Of a stretch of 64,000 nucleotides of DNA, positions 33,578-45,199 are shown one piece after another (position 1 is the first letter of the stretch; each line of letters begins with the position of its first letter). The stretch is taken from positions 54,919,749-54,983,748 of the forward strand of contig CM047426.1 in the NCBI GenBank assembly GCA_026168455.1. Direction: 5' to 3'. The stretch comes from Theocolax elegans. Its lineage: Eukaryota; Arthropoda; Insecta; Hymenoptera; Cerocephalidae. A program made the position numbers and the translations under genes. Under the pieces are notes generated by a model. That model searched no databases. It saw only the letters and a list, made by a program, of their open reading frames with translations, and was not told where the DNA came from.

Positions 33578-33771
33578 TTTTTTTTTTCCAAAGAGGTGGA
33601 GAAATGCTTAATGCACCATGACTGGAGCCATGCGAGACTCCCTGTGTGTGGGACTCTCCTACCGAAGCATGTCGATAGGCATACCCACTAAAACTCCACC
33701 TCTTTCTTACCTTTTTTCCCCCGCGGGAACCGTCGCAAGGCATTACTTCGCGGGGGGAGGCAACGGCTAGA

Positions 33772-34248
33772 CTAGCCCACTACTGCTGCCATCGCAATTC
33801 TTCTCTCCTCTTCTCTTCTGATGAGACCCAGCCTGTCCACTACGGACGTACAGAGGGTCACTATCGCGTTCCATTCCTCCTGGGAGCCAAGCAGGCACGC
33901 CCCGATGCCCTCAGGGGTGAGGGGACCGCTCCAAGTGATTTTAAATTGGTTTCGTTCCTCCCTGAAACGAGGACACCGTAGGAGGATGTGTTCCACGTCT
34001 TCGTCCACCCCTGGACAAGCCGGGCACTCTGCGCTGCCGTAGACCCCTATACGAAATAGGTAGCTACGGAAGCATCCGTGCCCGGTCAACACCTGGGTAA
34101 GCTGACGTAACTGATAACTAACTAACTGACGAAGCCGTGTTTCCTGCTCGCCCACCCCCGGATCCGCGGGATGATGCGCTAGGTCCAGCGGCCGTCCCTG
34201 GCTGAGTCCCATCTCCGCTGCCACTCCTCTACGGTCCGCAATGACCAT
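33772..34248 (-). pseudogene. R1-clade ORF2 C-terminal domain with CCHC knuckle
   Basis: The frame contains LTQVLTGHGCFRSYLFRIG followed by CPACPGVDEDVEHILLRC, the Cys-Cys-His-Cys knuckle that closes ORF2 in R1-clade LINEs. The beginning of the frame is out of register: the preceding domain (34179-35315) runs into it through a frameshift at about 34180-34210. This domain is thought to bind nucleic acid during target-primed reverse transcription. Confidence 0.8.
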
Positions 34249-35590
34249 CGGTTGTGGCAGCGGTTCTCTTCTAGGCGTCGCCCACCCTCATGGTGTCTTT
34301 CAGCTCTCTCGGCTGCCATGAGGTCGAAGGGGGCGGTCCCCGCGACCACCGAGAGCGCAATGTCAGATACGGTTCGGTACGCCCGGGCTACCCTTAGCGC
34401 AGCTATCCTGCAGGCTCTCTGGCACGGAGCACCAAAGCACTTGTGCCTGTTCAGGGCATCAGCCCAGATAGGAGCTCCGTATAAAATTACGGAGCTCACC
34501 ACCGAGGCAAGGCGGGACCTTCGCGGTTGCTGGGGTCCGCCGATGTTGGGCATGATGCCCGCCAGCGCATGGGCCACCTTTGCCGCCTTTGAGCCTGCGT
34601 TCCTCAGATGGTGTTTGAACGATAGCCGCGCGTCTAGTGTGACCCCTAAATACTTCAACGTTTTCACCGACCGTATCCGTTCTTTACCTACCGTGAAGGT
34701 GGCGGCCCTCTCCTTTTTTGTGCGAGAGATGAGCATCGCCTCCGTTTTTTCGGCCGCCAGACTAAGTCCGTGGTCTCTCAACCAAGTGGCGACCACTTCT
34801 ATAGAGACGTCTCCGAGATATTCGATCTCTTCGACACTCTTTGCGACCACCACTAGCGCCACGTCGTCCGCGAAAGCCACCATCGAGACTCCCTCCGGAA
34901 GTTGCTGCCTAAGCAGGCCGTCATAGACAGCGTTCCAGAGTAGGGGCCCAATGACCGAACCCTGCGGCACGCCTCCCGTGATGTTGTGGGAGTGCACACC
35001 GTCGTCGGTGTCGTAGAGCAGAGTACGGTCAGTCAGGTAACTCGAGGTGACCTCCCTGAGATAGAGTGGCACTTGGAAGTGCTGCAGGGACAGCATGATG
35101 TAGTTCCATCTGGCAGAGTTGAAGGCATTCCGGATGTCCAAGGTTATGATGGCACACATCCGCCTTGCACTCCGACCAGCATTGATGGCGCTTATGGCTA
35201 TACCAACAACTCTGCCTACTGCGTCCATGGTCGATCGACCCTTTCGGAAGCCGAACTGGTTGTCGGAGAGGTCTCCGGCCCGACCGATGGCCGCTGCGAG
35301 CCTGGCGCAGGTCACCCGCTCCAGGAGCTTCCCGACTATATCCAGTAGACAGAGCGGGCGGTAAGATGATGGCTCCTCCGGGGGTTTGTTTCCCTTATGT
35401 AGGAGTACCAGCCTCTGCGTCTTCCACTGGGCCGGGAAGCAACCTTCTCTTATGCATGCGTTGAATGCGTCCAGGAAAAGCCCGGAGCACTCATCGCCGC
35501 TGTCTTGACGGCCAGGCCAAGTATTCCGTCAGGCCCTGGGGTTTTACGTACGAAAATACCTTTAGCGGCCATCCTCAGTTCGGCTTCACT
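34179..35590 (-). pseudogene. R1-clade ORF2 reverse transcriptase
   Basis: From about 35380 the blocks YRPLCLLDIVGKLLERV, QFGFRKGRSTMDAV, TLDIRNAFNSARW (motif A), GGVPQGSVIGPLLWN (motif B), FADDVALVV (catalytic FADD, motif C) and KYLGVTLD are present in order. The main open part is 35315-34179. The upstream part, 35590-35316, is in other frames. At least one frameshift near 35500 and one near 35690 separate it from the endonuclease. All catalytic residues are present in the open part, so decay is by frame breaks rather than motif loss. Confidence 0.85.
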
Positions 35591-36764
35591 AATGTCTGGC
35601 GACTCGGCTGCAACAATGGTGGCCATCAGGCCCGTCTCTGCTGCTCTTTTCCGATGTTCTGGAAACAGGTGGCGGACGACTCCGTCCAGAAAAACTGATC
35701 TTATTCATAACCGTGTTATACGGTCTGCCCCAGGGGTCGTGGTCCACCTCCTCACAGAGCTCACGCCAACACCTTCTCTTGGCAGCCTTGATGGCCACCT
35801 TGAGATCCCTCCGCTTTTGTTCGTATTCTGCGGAACGATCTTGGAACCGCGGTGTTCCCCTCGCTCTTTGGTGCAGCCTTCTGGTACGCAGGCACTCACG
35901 TCTCTTTTCTGCGATGTCCTCACTCCACCAGATTATCGGTGGGCGGCCGCGAGGGTCAAACTTCACGGCCATAGAGGCATCGCAAGCCGCTGTTAGGGCA
36001 TTCGTGAGGCCTCGTGCTCTTTCTTCGGCGGTTCCCTCCACTTTTGCCCCCTCAAGGGAGCAGAGGAATGTCTCACGATCAAACGTGGCTGGTGCCCATC
36101 TCTCTCTTGCTCCCCTTCCTGCTCTCTTGGTCCTCCCGCTGGTCAGCTGGAGCTGGTACACGAGTGCTTGGTGGTCACTGCCCGTGTAACGATCGCTAAC
36201 TTTCCAGCCGTGTCCCCCTCCCACCATCAATCTAGGATCGACGAAGGTGAGGTCGACTATGGACGACTTGCCGGCTTTGGTGAAAGTCGGGGTTGTCCCT
36301 GTGTTAGCGATTTCCAGCCCCAGTAGAGCGAACGCCTCGAGAAGTGCGCGACCACGCGCGTTGGTCTTGGCGCTGCCCCAGTCCGTGGCCCAAGCATTAA
36401 AGTCCCCACCGATTGCGACCGGTAGCCGTGAGGACCGAGCACTGGTGACGACTGCATCCAGAGATCTCGCAAAGTCCTCGGTGGAATCGCTGGGCGGGAA
36501 GTAGCAGCTGTACATGCGTACCCCCGCCACCTCCACCCAGGTGAAGCTGGGAAGGGGGGCGACCGTCTTTCTGGAGATGTGTATATTTCCACATACACAG
36601 ATGGCCGCCTTGCCCGTGGCATCCCTTACCCAGTTCGACTTCTCGAGATCCCGGAACTCCTCGCTGATGATCGCTACGCCCGCTCTCTCCTCTCTGACCA
36701 GCTGGGACAGCAGGTCCTGGGCCACAGCGCAGTGGTTGAGGTATATTTGGAGCACCTTAATCAT
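35589..36764 (-). pseudogene. R1-clade ORF2 endonuclease domain
   Basis: The 391-residue frame starts MIKVLQIYLNHC, the usual beginning of R1-clade ORF2. It has IISEEF in the catalytic glutamate position, AIGGDFNAWATDWGS, SIVDLTFVD and SDHQALVY (catalytic SDH). A long linker to the reverse transcriptase follows. The last 20 or so residues are out of frame because of a shift near 35690. The start overlaps the end of ORF1 by a few bases, as is common in this group. Confidence 0.85.
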
Positions 36765-37880
36765 TTTTTATGTGTGCTCCTTCCTCATTCGAGGTCTTGG
36801 CTTTGGCCTCGCAGTCCACTGCTTTGTGGCCCTTTTGGCCGCACCGATAGCATTGCGCTGACCGGTCGACTGCGCTCTTGCACTCCCTCGCTATGTGTCC
36901 CGATTCGTGGCACGGTAGCAGCGCGAGGATACCTCTCGCAGTCGAACTCTGCAATTGACCCATCCGATCCGGAGCTTCCCGTCTTGCAGCAGTTTTTTGG
37001 CAGCTACTGCCGGAAGCTGGACGGTCGCAGTTTGGGTGCCACTGTAGGACCCCCTGGTTTTAATATTATCCGGGGATACCACGTTTGGCCCGATCTTAGC
37101 TGCAATCGCTGCGGCCACCTCCGTTGTTGCCGTGGACTCGTCCATGTCCCTGATGGTGATAGACACTTTGTTAGTCAGCAGCTGGACCTCTGCTGACCCA
37201 CTCAGGGTGGACGAGGCCACTGTCCTCAGCTCCGCCGTTTCCGTTCCGGGTCGCCCCAGTTCGAGGAGGAGCTCCACGACTGATACGCGTGACCCGTTCT
37301 CCTAGTGCCTTTAATTGCGGTGCAGCCTTGACCTTCCGGAGAATGTCAGCGTAGGAAGAACCCCCGCTAGATGTCTTGATCTTGATGGCATCTAGGCGTG
37401 GGGGTCTTACTCCAGCCTTAGGCTCTGCCGTGCCTTTGGCCGGTTTGCTGGCACGTTTCTGCTGTTCTTGCTGCTTCGGCTGGCTGTCCTTCATCTTCTT
37501 CTTCTTTTTGCCCTTTTTCACTACCGTGGCCCAGTCAGGGACCTTTGACTGGTTCCCACCGGTCTCAGGAACGGATGGCGAAGCATCTGCTGGCCCACCT
37601 TGTTAGTGGGCTGCTTTGATCCCTTCTTCCTTTTCTCCGGGGGTTGCTGAGGTGGTGAGCGCTTTTCCCTTTCCACCGGCCTCCTTTGACGCTCTTCAGC
37701 GCGGAAGATGGGCGACGTTTGGCACGTTCCATCCCTACGCGCATCCGCCATTTTAGTTTTCTGCGCTGTCGAACACACAGCACTGTTCACCCGCGCGTAT
37801 TCATTGAGAGCTCTGCTGGTTGCTCTCGCCATACTCTTCAGCTCTTTGTGGATGTTGTTCTTATTAAGAACAAACTCCAT
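36757..37880 (-). pseudogene. R1-clade ORF1 (gag-like), frameshifted
   Basis: Four overlapping minus frames (37880-37521, 37521-37171, 37277-36891, 36963-36757) make up one ORF1 broken by about three frameshifts. The N-terminal part is basic, and a KKGKKKKKMK stretch follows. Near the end two CCHC knuckles are readable (CHESGHIAREC and CYRCGQKGHKAVDC). ORF1 proteins of this kind bind the element RNA. The end overlaps the start of ORF2. Confidence 0.8.
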
Positions 37881-37990
37881 CAGGGCGTCTACCTTCTCAC
37901 GCAGTTATTATTTGCCCGGAACACTCAAGTCTAAATCTAACCTCAAAAATTACAAAAGACACGTGTCTGAATGAAACAGCAAAGTGCATT

Positions 37991-39181
37991 ATGGCACAAA
38001 TAAAATTACAACAAAGGCTACAAATAAGAGAAGAATATTTAAATGACATTATTAATGAAACAAATAATGTAGATTTAAATCTAACTAGTGATCAATCAGA
38101 ACTTGAAACTTTAAGAATCGAAAATAAATTGTTAAAACAACTGGTATCAGAAATGAGTGATAAAAATTTACTATTAAAAAGTGCTTTGGAACAAGACAAG
38201 GAAATAGACAATGTTGTAAAGAACCCTTTATATTCACAAGTTATTAATTACGAAAATATTAAACCAAAAAAAGTACCGAAATTAATAATCAAGAAAATAA
38301 ATAATAAAGAGGACAAATACGACATCAAGAAATGTGTCGCGCATTACTTGATAAAAAAGAAATTTGTGCAAACTAAGCAAATTTATAATAAAAATAATTC
38401 TGAAGTGATAGTGGAATGTATGAACGAAAAAAGTGCTACTGAGACGGAAAAAATTTTGAAAGAAAAATTATCAAATATATGTGAAGTCAAAAAAGAAGAA
38501 GTATTTAAACCTAAGCTTAAAATAGTAGGGATTGATAATTTTGAAAATCTAAATACTAAAGCTATAGAAAATGATTTAAATGAAAGAAATTTTAAAGAAT
38601 TTAATACTGGATGCAATGTTGTGCACAGATATGAAAACACGAGAACGAGGCTAGAAAGTGTTATAATAGAAGTAACGAGTGTAATTTACAAATACATAAG
38701 AGAAAATAAAAATAGAGTTTTTATTGGTTATCAAAACTGTAGAGTATATGACATTATCGATATAAGACCGTGTTACAATTGTGGAAGATTTGGACATAGT
38801 GGTAATAAGTGTACAAATAGTAAAGTTTGTTTGAAGTGCGCTGGTCCTCATAATACCGAAAATTGCATGAATATAGATAAACTAGCTTGTGTAAATTGTG
38901 TATATCACAATAATAAATTTAACAAAAATTATGACTTTAAACATGTGGCTAATGATAGTGAGTGCTGCCAAGTGTTAAAAATGAAAATTAAAAAATTTAT
39001 AGATAACATTGATTATCCGATGAGTCCAAGTATACCAAGATACATCGGTAAATTAGATTTTAAACATATAACTAATAGGAAGGTAAATAGGATAAAGGCT
39101 AAATCTACTATGTCGGTATCATCTATTGCATCAAACAGCTCAAGTATCCAGCAAGATCATCAAAATGGAAAGCAACATTGA
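37991..39181 (+). CDS. LINE ORF1 protein with three zinc knuckles
   Basis: The 396-residue frame has an N-terminal coiled-coil-like segment (residues about 30-75, rich in Leu/Glu/Lys) and a central region with VIVECMNEKSATET. Near residues 260-310 it carries CYNCGRFGHSGNKC, CLKCAGPHNTENC and CVNCVYHN...C/H-type zinc knuckles. The C-terminal 60 residues are serine-rich and basic. This is the RNA-binding gag-like protein of a LINE. It ends at 39181, 17 bases beyond the likely ORF2 start at 39165, so the two frames overlap and ORF2 is probably made by reinitiation. The frame is intact. Confidence 0.85.
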   Translation: MAQIKLQQRLQIREEYLNDIINETNNVDLNLTSDQSELETLRIENKLLKQLVSEMSDKNLLLKSALEQDKEIDNVVKNPLYSQVINYENIKPKKVPKLIIKKINNKEDKYDIKKCVAHYLIKKKFVQTKQIYNKNNSEVIVECMNEKSATETEKILKEKLSNICEVKKEEVFKPKLKIVGIDNFENLNTKAIENDLNERNFKEFNTGCNVVHRYENTRTRLESVIIEVTSVIYKYIRENKNRVFIGYQNCRVYDIIDIRPCYNCGRFGHSGNKCTNSKVCLKCAGPHNTENCMNIDKLACVNCVYHNNKFNKNYDFKHVANDSECCQVLKMKIKKFIDNIDYPMSPSIPRYIGKLDFKHITNRKVNRIKAKSTMSVSSIASNSSSIQQDHQNGKQH

Positions 39182-41864
39182 AGTGATTTCTGAGATATTA
39201 AGTGATACTTTAAAAAAAGAATTGGTTGTAAAAAATTTTGATACTTTAAATACTTATATAAATTCTAATAAGGACAATATCTTATATATTAATATAAGAA
39301 GTTTAAATGCGAATTTTAACAAATTAGAAATTTTAATTAATGGTCTGAGCATTAAGCCTTCTATGATTGTTTGTGCTGAAACTTGGAATTTGGAATATTA
39401 TCAATACTTTAATCTAAAAGGTTACAAAATGCATTACAATAATAGTAAATTGAATAAATCGGACGGTGTCGTTATTTATATTGATGAAAATATAAATGAA
39501 TTTACTGAAATAATAGAAATTGGTAAACTTAAAATTCTCAATACACGTATAAATAACGAAATAGTAAATATAGAAATTTCTTCAATATATAGATCTCACG
39601 ATATAAGTAAGACGGATTTTCTTATGAATATAAAAGAATTGTTAAAAATAAAAAAAAATATCACTAATCATATAATAGTAGGAGATTTTAATATTGATAT
39701 TTTGGGTTTAGACAATGTTAGCCAAGAATTTCTAAATAATATTCTAGTAAACGGTTACTATCCAGGTTTTCAATCTATTACAAGACCATCTAGCTTATCT
39801 GATAATGGATCTTGTATTGATAATTTTTTTATTAAAATGAAATCACTTAACACTAAATCTTGCAAATTAATATACACAATTACAGATCATTTTCCTTTAT
39901 TTTTATCAATTAAAAAGATTAAAGTATCTAGAACTGATAGAAAAAACGTACTACTAAAGTATAATAAACTCCATTCTTTTGCTAAAGGTTATAATTGGAA
40001 TAATATACTAACAATGTCTGATCCTAATCTAGCAATTGATGTATTAATATCGACTATTAAAACTTGTATTGAGAAGGCTACAGTTACTAATATTAGTAAC
40101 AAAAGAGATAAAAATAAACCAAGAAAAGGTTGGATAACTAAAGCTATAACAGTTTCATGTAATAAAAAGGAATTTTTATATAATATTTGGAGATTAGATA
40201 CAAACAATTTATTAAACAAAGAAATATATAAAACATATGAAAAAATACTAAATAAAGTTATCAAAAATGCAAAGATATTGTATGATAAAGAACTAGTTGA
40301 AAACTCAACTAGAAATCCTAGAAAATTATGGAATATAATTAACCAAAAATTAGGTAAAAATAAGAACAAAAGTAAAGCTATATCTTACATATACGATAAA
40401 CAAATGAAAGTTATAAATAATACTACAGAAATTGCAAATACAATGAATAAATTTTTCACTGACATAGATACTGAATTAAGGAAAAAAATTATCACACCAA
40501 CGAATTACAGCAGGAAAATAACGAAAATTAATCAGAAATCAATATTTTTAAACCCGATTGTTGGATATGAAATCATTGATGTTGTAAACGATTTTGATAT
40601 AAAGAATGGAGGAGTAGATAAAATAAACACTAGAGTATTAAAGACATTATTAAGCTACATTGTAGGACCTTTGGTCCATATTTTTAATTTATGCATAGAA
40701 AAAGCTATTTGGCCAGATGCTTTAAAAATCGCTGAAATTGTACCTATTTATAAAGCTGGTGATAAAAACTGTGCAGAAAACTATAGACCTATCTCTTTAA
40801 TATCTAATCTAGCAAAAATCTTGGAAAAACTAATTTATAAAAGATTTATTAATTTTTTAAATAAATGTGATATTTTGTCAAAAAATCAGTTTGGTTTTGT
40901 TAAAAATAAGGGAACTAAAGATGCTCTGCAATACATCTCTAGTAAACTGTACAATTGTTTAGATATGAGCAAACCAATCGCAATAGCTTTTCTTGATCTA
41001 GCAAAAGCTTTTGATACAGTAGATCATATTATATTACTGAATAAGTTATATAACTATGGAATAAGAGGTGGTGCTTATGATATCATGAAATGTTATTTAT
41101 CGAATAGACAACAAAGAGTTAAATTAGATAACGTTTTTAGTTCTAATATGACAGTAAAAACGGGTGTTCCTCAAGGTACAATATTGGGACCACTGTTATT
41201 TATTTTATATGTAAATGATATGTTAGCAGATAATATTATCTCATATGCAGATGACACTGTGATAATTGTCACTGGTAAAAATTGGAAAGAAGTTGAATGT
41301 TTAATGAATAGCGAATTAGAATCAATCTCCAATTGGTTGGCTACTAATAAATTGTCTTTAAATGTTAAAAAAACAACTGATATTACATTTGGAAGTTATT
41401 GCGATAGTGTACCTGAGGTTAATAATTTTAATATTCATATAAATAATGTTAACATAAATAGAGTTGAGTATACCAAATACCTAGGTGTAATTTTTGACTT
41501 TAGAATGAGTTGGGGTAAACACATTGAATATATTGTTAATAAAACAAAATATCTTATCTTTGTGTTTCATAAACTGGCCAAGATTATGAACCTGGATACG
41601 CTTAGAATGATATATTATGCTTTATTTAATAGTATAATTAGTTATGGTATAATAGCTTGGGGTGGTGCATATAATAATTATATGAAAATATTACATAGTT
41701 TGCAGAAAAAATTATTAAAAATTATAAACAAGAATAATTTTATTATTGAAAATAATCCACTAAGTATGGAACAGATTTTTACACTAGATTCATTAATGTT
41801 CCATTACGAATCTCTAAAAAGCAATTTTATGTCTTCTAACAGCATAACGAGGAAAAAAATTTAA
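39165..41864 (+). CDS. LINE ORF2: endonuclease and reverse transcriptase
   Basis: The open frame extends upstream to 39126, but the Met at 39165 is the better start because it minimises overlap with ORF1. The endonuclease shows IRSLNANFNKL, CAETWNLEY, VGDFNIDIL and TDHFPLF. The reverse transcriptase shows NYRPISLISNLAKILEKL, QFGFVKNKGTKDAL, FLDLAKAFDTVDH, GVPQGTILGPLLF, SYADDTVII (catalytic) and KYLGVIFD. All catalytic residues are present. The frame stops at 41862-41864 just after an A7 run (41853-41860). About 50 further residues (LPRTRRTISCK to WIKNNIY, stop at 42014-42016) are readable in another frame. So one small indel at the A run has cut off the normal C-terminus, or it is a sequencing error. 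Confidence 0.85.
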   Translation: MESNIEVISEILSDTLKKELVVKNFDTLNTYINSNKDNILYINIRSLNANFNKLEILINGLSIKPSMIVCAETWNLEYYQYFNLKGYKMHYNNSKLNKSDGVVIYIDENINEFTEIIEIGKLKILNTRINNEIVNIEISSIYRSHDISKTDFLMNIKELLKIKKNITNHIIVGDFNIDILGLDNVSQEFLNNILVNGYYPGFQSITRPSSLSDNGSCIDNFFIKMKSLNTKSCKLIYTITDHFPLFLSIKKIKVSRTDRKNVLLKYNKLHSFAKGYNWNNILTMSDPNLAIDVLISTIKTCIEKATVTNISNKRDKNKPRKGWITKAITVSCNKKEFLYNIWRLDTNNLLNKEIYKTYEKILNKVIKNAKILYDKELVENSTRNPRKLWNIINQKLGKNKNKSKAISYIYDKQMKVINNTTEIANTMNKFFTDIDTELRKKIITPTNYSRKITKINQKSIFLNPIVGYEIIDVVNDFDIKNGGVDKINTRVLKTLLSYIVGPLVHIFNLCIEKAIWPDALKIAEIVPIYKAGDKNCAENYRPISLISNLAKILEKLIYKRFINFLNKCDILSKNQFGFVKNKGTKDALQYISSKLYNCLDMSKPIAIAFLDLAKAFDTVDHIILLNKLYNYGIRGGAYDIMKCYLSNRQQRVKLDNVFSSNMTVKTGVPQGTILGPLLFILYVNDMLADNIISYADDTVIIVTGKNWKEVECLMNSELESISNWLATNKLSLNVKKTTDITFGSYCDSVPEVNNFNIHINNVNINRVEYTKYLGVIFDFRMSWGKHIEYIVNKTKYLIFVFHKLAKIMNLDTLRMIYYALFNSIISYGIIAWGGAYNNYMKILHSLQKKLLKIINKNNFIIENNPLSMEQIFTLDSLMFHYESLKSNFMSSNSITRKKI

Positions 41865-42276
41865 TTTTACCTCGTACAAGAAGAACAATTAGTTGTAAAA
41901 ATAGTTATATCAAAGCAATAAATATATTTAATATGTTACCTAACGATATGAAAATCTTAAGCACCAAAAATAAGAAATCAAAAATTAAAAAATGGATTAA
42001 AAATAATATATATTAAAAAAAAAGTTTTTATTTTCTGTTGTATTCGTCACAAATTACTTTTAGCTACAGTTGTATACTATTTGGTTACTTTGAATAATTG
42101 TTAAAGATTTATTATATTAGATTAGTTTAATATTTAAGTTAGTTTTAAGTTTTCTTTTTGTAACCAGTCCCACCAACAGATAACTCCGTTTATCTCTGCG
42201 GGAGGTTTGCATGATGTATGTGTTTCTATTATGTAAATTCTTTTCTGGTTAAATAAATAAAAAAAAAAAAAAAAAC

Positions 42277-43302
42277 TAGAAAGAATGTGTATTAGTTTAC
42301 TCATTCTTGATAAAATTCATAAAATGTTTAAACGTATACTCAATAATAATGACGGATCCAAAATGCCATGTAATGCTTTAAATACAGATGCAAAATTGTT
42401 TGAAGATTAAATAAATATTAATCAAGTATAACATACACTTTTCTAAATATCCATACGATATATACAATGGGTTAAAAATTAAATTTATTAATTATTGCAT
42501 TTTTAAGATAATTCTATTATAAACAGTATAGGCAAAAGAAAATTCAAATTTTAACAGTGGCAATATAAGATACGAATTATATTTGAATAGATTGTCAAAA
42601 ACTATTAATTAAGGAACATTTAATTTAAATATTTTTTAAATTAATATTTCAAAATTGTTTGGATATATAAGTGAGTAGATTATGTATATTTATAGAAAAC
42701 AATATTTTAAATAAACATGTATGTATTTATTAGAAACAGAAGGTTTTCTAAGGAATGAATTTGATTATAATAATCATGATAAATATATGGGCTCTGTAAC
42801 TAAAGGAAAAAATAAATTGGATATAATTATGGATTAAAACGCAAATTTTGAAAGAGGGTGCAAATTACGAATTACGGGAGAAATGGAAGAAACAGGTTTT
42901 TATTTATATGCCACTAAAATTATATAAATAGTTCTATTAAATTAATAAAAATTAATAAAAAAATTTATTTATTTAAGAAGAAAGTTTTATTACTCTAAAA
43001 GTACAAAATATTATTGCCATATAACTTTTGGCGATGATCCTTCGTCATTAAATAAATTAATTTTAGGAGGTGAAGTTCTATTTAGATCAGTTTAAAATAT
43101 TCCAAAATTTTCATAAGTAGTTACTAAATACTACAATTTAGTAAGTATATGCACTTTACTATTTTTGGTATGTTAATTTTTCATTAACATTTATAATTAT
43201 TAAAATATAAATTTAAGCTTTATAGGAATTCATATAGTTTAAAATTTAAAGTTAACATTTAATGTCTTTATTTTTTTTTATTACTATTATTCTGATTTCA
43301 TT
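42277..43302. other. No gene recognised
   Basis: AT-rich DNA between two LINEs. Short coding-like phrases appear around 42300-42400 and 42780-42890, but they are too short and too interrupted to name. Confidence 0.4.
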
Positions 43303-43515
43303 ATACTAAATTTTAGTAGGTTGGATGGCGCTCGTTGTACGGACAACACGTGTCTGATGTAACAGAGCGATAAAGTTTAAATGTATAGCCAAAGGAGAGA
43401 TAATTATAAAGGACAAAAAACTGAACAAAATGAATAATAAAGTTAACTGTTAAAAGCAAAGTGTTAGTGCAGAAAGCTGAGAACAAGTTGCAGCAAAAAG
43501 AGAGGTTAGAAAGGC

Positions 43516-44254
43516 ATGCCGGCGCCCGGCAGACCAAAGAAGGTAACGACACCTAACCTAGAAAACTCGCAGTCCAAGCTATCTTCGACGAAAATGACGA
43601 AGGACAAATGTGAAGTAGCGTTAGAGAAAAAGTAGTCGATGGATGCATTTAGAGAGGATATCGTTAAATTAGTTGAGAGAAGCGATAAACGAAACGAAGA
43701 AAGACGGAAAGAAATAATGACTGAGGTTAAATTGATGCGCGAAAAACATGAAACGGAAAGAAATGAATGGATGAAAGAAAGAGAAGAATTACACGAAAGA
43801 ATAAACAGATTAGAATTCGAGAAAGAAAAGAAAATAAGAGAGGAAAAAAAAAATATCGTAATCAAAGGAGTGCAATTTGAAAATAAAAATTTAAACACAG
43901 AGGTAAAAATGTTTTTATAAGAAAAAATTGATGTGGAAGCGAATGTAGTGAAAGTGTTTCCGTTAAAAGTAAAAGGAAATGGAAGAATCGTAATAGCGGA
44001 ACTAGATTGTCTGGAAAAAAAGAAAGAGGTTATGATTAAGAAGAGAAGATTAGGTGAAGAAAAAATTTATATCGATGAGACATGGAAAGAGAGAGAAATA
44101 CAAAACAAAAAGGCAGCAACGTAAAAACAGGATATATGAAGATTTTTATTGACAGTAAATGTTTGAAATGGAACGAAAGCAAGAGTAGATTTGAAGAAGT
44201 AAAAGAAAGACAAGGTTCAAGAGAAAGAGAAGAAAGAGTCAGGGAAAATTTTTA
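43516..44254 (+). pseudogene. LINE ORF1, coiled-coil type, broken
   Basis: The frame from the ATG at 43516 meets a TAG at 43633, continues in the same frame from 43639 to a TAA at 43918, and continues again from 43933 to 44124. A further part is in another frame to about 44254. The protein is highly charged, with a long coiled-coil (VKLMREKHETERNEWMKERE, residues about 75-115) and then NIVIKGVQFENKNLN and VFPLKVKGNGRIVIAELD. This order is typical of L1-like ORF1 RNA-binding proteins. It is inactive. Confidence 0.7.
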
Positions 44255-44274
44255 AGTGAAGTCGGCTTAGGAAA

Positions 44275-45199
44275 TAACAGGCAAAACAATATTAATGTAT
44301 GTTTTTGGAATATAGCGGGAGTTAAAAATAAATGTGTGGAAGTGTGGAACTTTTTAAGTGAATGTGACATTATAGATTTAGTAGAAACTTGGGTTGAGGA
44401 AAAAGACTGGATAAAAATAAAGAGCAAAATGCCAAAAGATTTTATTTGGAAATGTGAACCGGCTACGAAAGAAAAGAAAAAAGGTAGAGCAATGGGAGGA
44501 ATAATAACAGGAGTAAGAAAGCAGATAAAAGAAAAAGAGGGTGCAGTAAGCAGTCAAAATGTTGTAGAAAGAAAAGTAGAAATAAATAACCAGGAATGGA
44601 GAATATTTACAGTATATAGTAAAAATTGTGAGGATGTATGTAAAAAATTAAATGAGTTAGTAAGTGAAAGTCAAGAGAAAAAACTGTTAATAGGAGGCGA
44701 CTTTAATGCCAAAACAGGTAAGGAAGGTGGAATAATAAACTGTGAAAATAAGGACAGATGTACAAGAGAATCCAAAGATAAAGTTATAAATAAGGACGGT
44801 AAAATATTACTACAAGAAATAAGTAAAAGAGGTTGGATGATATTAAATGGCTGTGACAAAGTACAAGAAACAGGAGAATGGACATATATAGGTGAACAAG
44901 GAAGCTCGGTAATTGACTACGCTATTGTAAACAGTGAAGCATGCAAAAATGTGTTAAGATTAAATATATTAGAGAGAAGTGAATCTGATCATTTACCATT
45001 ACTGGTAGAATTGGAAAGTCAAGACATGATCAAAAAACTAAATGAGGATGGAATTTGGATAAAAAAGTCAGATTGGACCGAGAACGGTGTAAAAGAGTAC
45101 AAAGAAAAAATGAAAGATTGGAAGAGCAATAAAACTGACAAATCTGATATATGGAAAGAATTAAAAGACAAGATAAATGAGTCAAAAAAACAGTATTAA
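44275..45199 (+). pseudogene. LINE ORF2 endonuclease domain
   Basis: The frame shows NINVCFWNIAGVKNK, IDLVETWVEEKDW (catalytic ETW), LLIGGDFNAKTG, SVIDYAIVN and SESDHLPLLVEL (catalytic SDH). All APE-type endonuclease blocks are present. The named Met is at 44336, but the domain starts about 60 bases upstream in the same frame. It ends at a stop at 45197. Bases 45200-45616 carry the broken linker. Confidence 0.8.

Larger units (their letters stand above)
33578..37905 (-). mobile_element. R1-clade non-LTR retrotransposon, decayed
   Basis: ORF1 (CCHC) and ORF2 (APE endonuclease, reverse transcriptase, C-terminal zinc knuckle) lie in order on the minus strand. The 3' end is a poly(A) tract (T run 33578-33587) abutting (AC)n on the element strand. 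The element is GC-richer than its surroundings, and multiple frameshifts break both ORFs. The 5' boundary is not sharp and is placed near 37905, before the next LINE. Confidence 0.85.
37906..42276 (+). mobile_element. Nearly intact LINE (two overlapping ORFs, poly(A) tail)
   Basis: A short leader, ORF1, ORF2, a 3' untranslated region and an A-rich tail (AAATAAATA followed by A run to 42276) are present on the plus strand. It is much more AT-rich than the neighbouring R1-clade LINE. Only one frame break near the ORF2 end is visible, so it is young. The 5' boundary and target duplication could not be fixed. Clade: Jockey/CR1-like APE LINE by motif pattern. Confidence 0.85.

Noticed and set aside
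33366..33743. Frame with alanine run and Tyr/Ile repeats
   Set aside because: It arises from CCG and TA microsatellites at the flank of the 6-kb element.
34252..36622. Large plus-strand frames opposite the R1-clade LINE
   Set aside because: They are shadows of the GC-rich minus-strand ORF2, which has the recognisable catalytic motifs.
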